Of a stretch of 64,000 nucleotides of DNA, positions 62,501 through 64,000 are shown one piece after another (the stretch's first letter is position 1; each line of letters starts with the position of its first letter). The stretch is from Coleophoma eucalyptorum. Taxonomy: Eukaryota; Ascomycota; Leotiomycetes; Helotiales; Dermateaceae. The stretch spans positions 434,001-498,000 of the forward strand of contig JALRME010000024.1 in NCBI GenBank assembly GCA_026120035.1, read 5' to 3'. The notes under the pieces are model-generated. The model saw only the letters and a list, made by a program, of their open reading frames with translations. It ran no database searches and was not told the DNA's origin. The translations under genes and the position numbers were made by a program.

Positions 62501-64000
62501 GAATGGTGAATGGTAACTGTCGAATGGCGAATGGTGAATGGTGAACGGCGAATGGTGACGATGGCATTGACGATGATATGATTGATGGTGGGGGTGGTGG
62601 TGGTTGTGGTGATGACGACTGATGATGGATGATGGGTGATGGAGGCTGATTCCGCATCCGACCCAAGATTGAAAGGTAAGACCATCATAGCCCGACCCAA
62701 TAATCTGTCAATTATTCATAGCTGAGACGCCGTGAAAATTGGAGATGCTTCTCCATCATGGTCAATGGCTCACAACAATCCTCCGTAGCTGGTGATCGGG
62801 CCAAGCCAAGCGTGGTCGGTCGGTCGGTCGGCGAAGCGTCGTGGCGCCTTTGCTCGTTAGCTCTTCTGCACTGCATGCTGCTGCTGCTTCTTCGGGTTCT
62901 AGTGGCTTGCTTTCTTATTGTTCTTGCTTGAAGGGTCGAGGCGCACGTCCTCTAGTCCGACTCAGGACTGCGCGCGAGTGACGGTAGTAGAGTAGCAGAG
63001 GGGCTGTCCAATACAAAATACCAATTTCAATAGTACAGAGCTTGGTCTAGGAGATGTGGCCGATGAGACGAGATCTACAGCTTTCCTCCACTCTGATTAG
63101 ACCTTGACTTAATGTACGCCATCCGACCCAACCGGCCTATGGGATGGTCCAGCTGGTGCTGTCTGACTGCTTGAAATGGTATGGCTCCTCCTCAGGATCT
63201 CAAGCGACTGCGCAATGTACAATGTATGCGTAGCGTGGTGTTGCGCTGGTGGTACATGGAGGTAAGAGCTGTGTGTATGGCCTCGGCGCCGCATGGTCAG
63301 CGCGCCAGACCGTCGTCAATACATATCAATATCTCTTGCCCTTCCTCTGACAGCCTCTCTCTTATCTGTTCTCGTCTCTGCGTTTCCTTCTCGTCTTGTT
63401 TCTGCAGCTCGATTCTCCATTGCATCTACCGACGCAGTTCCCTTGGCCTGGACATCCACAATCACATCGATCCCTGCTGCATCCCCCCTGAGCGTCGTCC
63501 ATTTAAGAGAACTTCGGAAGCCTGCGCTTTTCGCTTGTTCGGACACGCGTTACTGAATTGGACAATCTTCCGTACGAACTCGCCTGGTCCGCTCTCCTGC
63601 TTCTCATCAAGGCTTACTTCTCTTCTCTAGAACATTACCGCCTCTTGCGATTCGAACCCTCCTTTGTATCTCGCAGTTTGGCCTTAATGTGGTGATACTT
63701 CACCAACTCGAGGTTCCGGTACCTCTTACACCGTTGACTTGCATTGACGCCATCACAGCGTCGCTTTTTTTTTTAAACTCGTCTTTGTAAGTCCATGAAC
63801 TGCGCACTTCATCCCCATCCGACCGTCTCAGATCATGTTGTCTCTTTGCCTTGGAAGCTTTGTGGGAGGATTGGACGATATGGCTTTGAGGACTGTTTGG
63901 AAACTTTTATTTCCACCGGATTAAGCAGTGCTTTCTGTTTTTTTACGAGAAGGTCGCACGGCGTGCCGTCCAGCTGGAGGTCTAACGCATTGACAAGAGG
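59519..64000. other. gene-poor right end of the window
   Basis: About 4.5 kb with no supported gene. Frames up to about 150 codons occur on both strands and overlap, without domains. A degenerate minisatellite is listed separately. From about 63320 to 63420 the plus strand is pyrimidine-rich (CTCTCTCTTATC-like) and could be the promoter or spliced leader of a gene starting beyond 64000. Confidence 0.45.
62473..62563. repeat. degenerate minisatellite, GATGCT and GAATGGT units
   Basis: Three to four GATGCT units run into about seven GAATGGT-like 7-9 base units (gaatggt, gaatggc, gaacggc). It then continues as looser GATGATG and GGTGGT runs to about 62640. Non-coding. Confidence 0.8.

Noticed and set aside
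63640..63665. Minus-strand GGTTCGAATC resembling a tRNA T-loop
   Set aside because: Flanking bases do not form the five-pair T stem, and no anticodon arm or acceptor stem can be drawn.

Overview
The window reads as nuclear DNA of a filamentous ascomycete (Pezizomycotina). Nearly every gene is split by short introns, mostly 47-132 nt, with GT..AG ends and CTRAY-like branch sites close to the acceptor. Gene content fits this: a Zn2Cys6 regulator of the FacB/Cat8 type, a cytochrome b5-acyl-CoA dehydrogenase fusion, two MFS carriers, ATG2, an Orm protein and a GPI-anchored wall protein. A leotiomycete-like genome is a guess that I cannot test here. I rebuilt exon-intron structures by eye from reading frame, splice consensus and family conservation. 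Every model I give as a full gene closes in frame.

Layout, left to right: a YGR210C-type GTPase (+) with a 10-nt microexon, convergent with a small probably mitochondrial protein (-); a SET-domain lysine methyltransferase (+); a FacB/Cat8-like activator (+) followed in tandem by the b5-acyl-CoA dehydrogenase (+); a 3.3-kb gap rich in simple repeats; a ubiquitin-like/AN1 zinc-finger fusion (+); degenerate repeats; glutathione-dependent formaldehyde dehydrogenase (-), divergent from a monocarboxylate-type MFS carrier (+); a 4.3-kb gap; ATG2 (-); an ADA2/ADGF-like deaminase (-); a DUF676 serine esterase with a membrane anchor (-), divergent from RNA exonuclease REX3 (+); a 3.8-kb gap; a DHA1-type MFS exporter (+); the replication factor C subunit RFC5 (+), convergent with a large AIR1/2-like zinc-knuckle protein (-); an ORMDL/Orm sphingolipid regulator (+), divergent from the AIR gene; a Ser/Gly-rich GPI protein (+); and a gene-poor right end of about 5.7 kb with one small Cys-rich ORF.

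Most genes are housekeeping: RNA surveillance (AIR, REX3), DNA replication (RFC5), autophagy (ATG2), sphingolipid control (Orm), formaldehyde detoxification (FDH) and nucleoside metabolism (deaminase). I see no secondary-metabolite cluster, transposon ORF, tRNA, rRNA or CRISPR. The only plausible functional neighbourhood is the FacB-like regulator beside the acyl-CoA dehydrogenase, since both concern acetyl-CoA and fatty-acid carbon. I did not find a clear undescribed system. The most distinctive items are the exactly 76-residue ubiquitin-like module ending Leu-Arg-Gly-Gly before an AN1 finger, the 10-nt and 15-nt microexons, and the diverged tandem repeat at about 18 kb.
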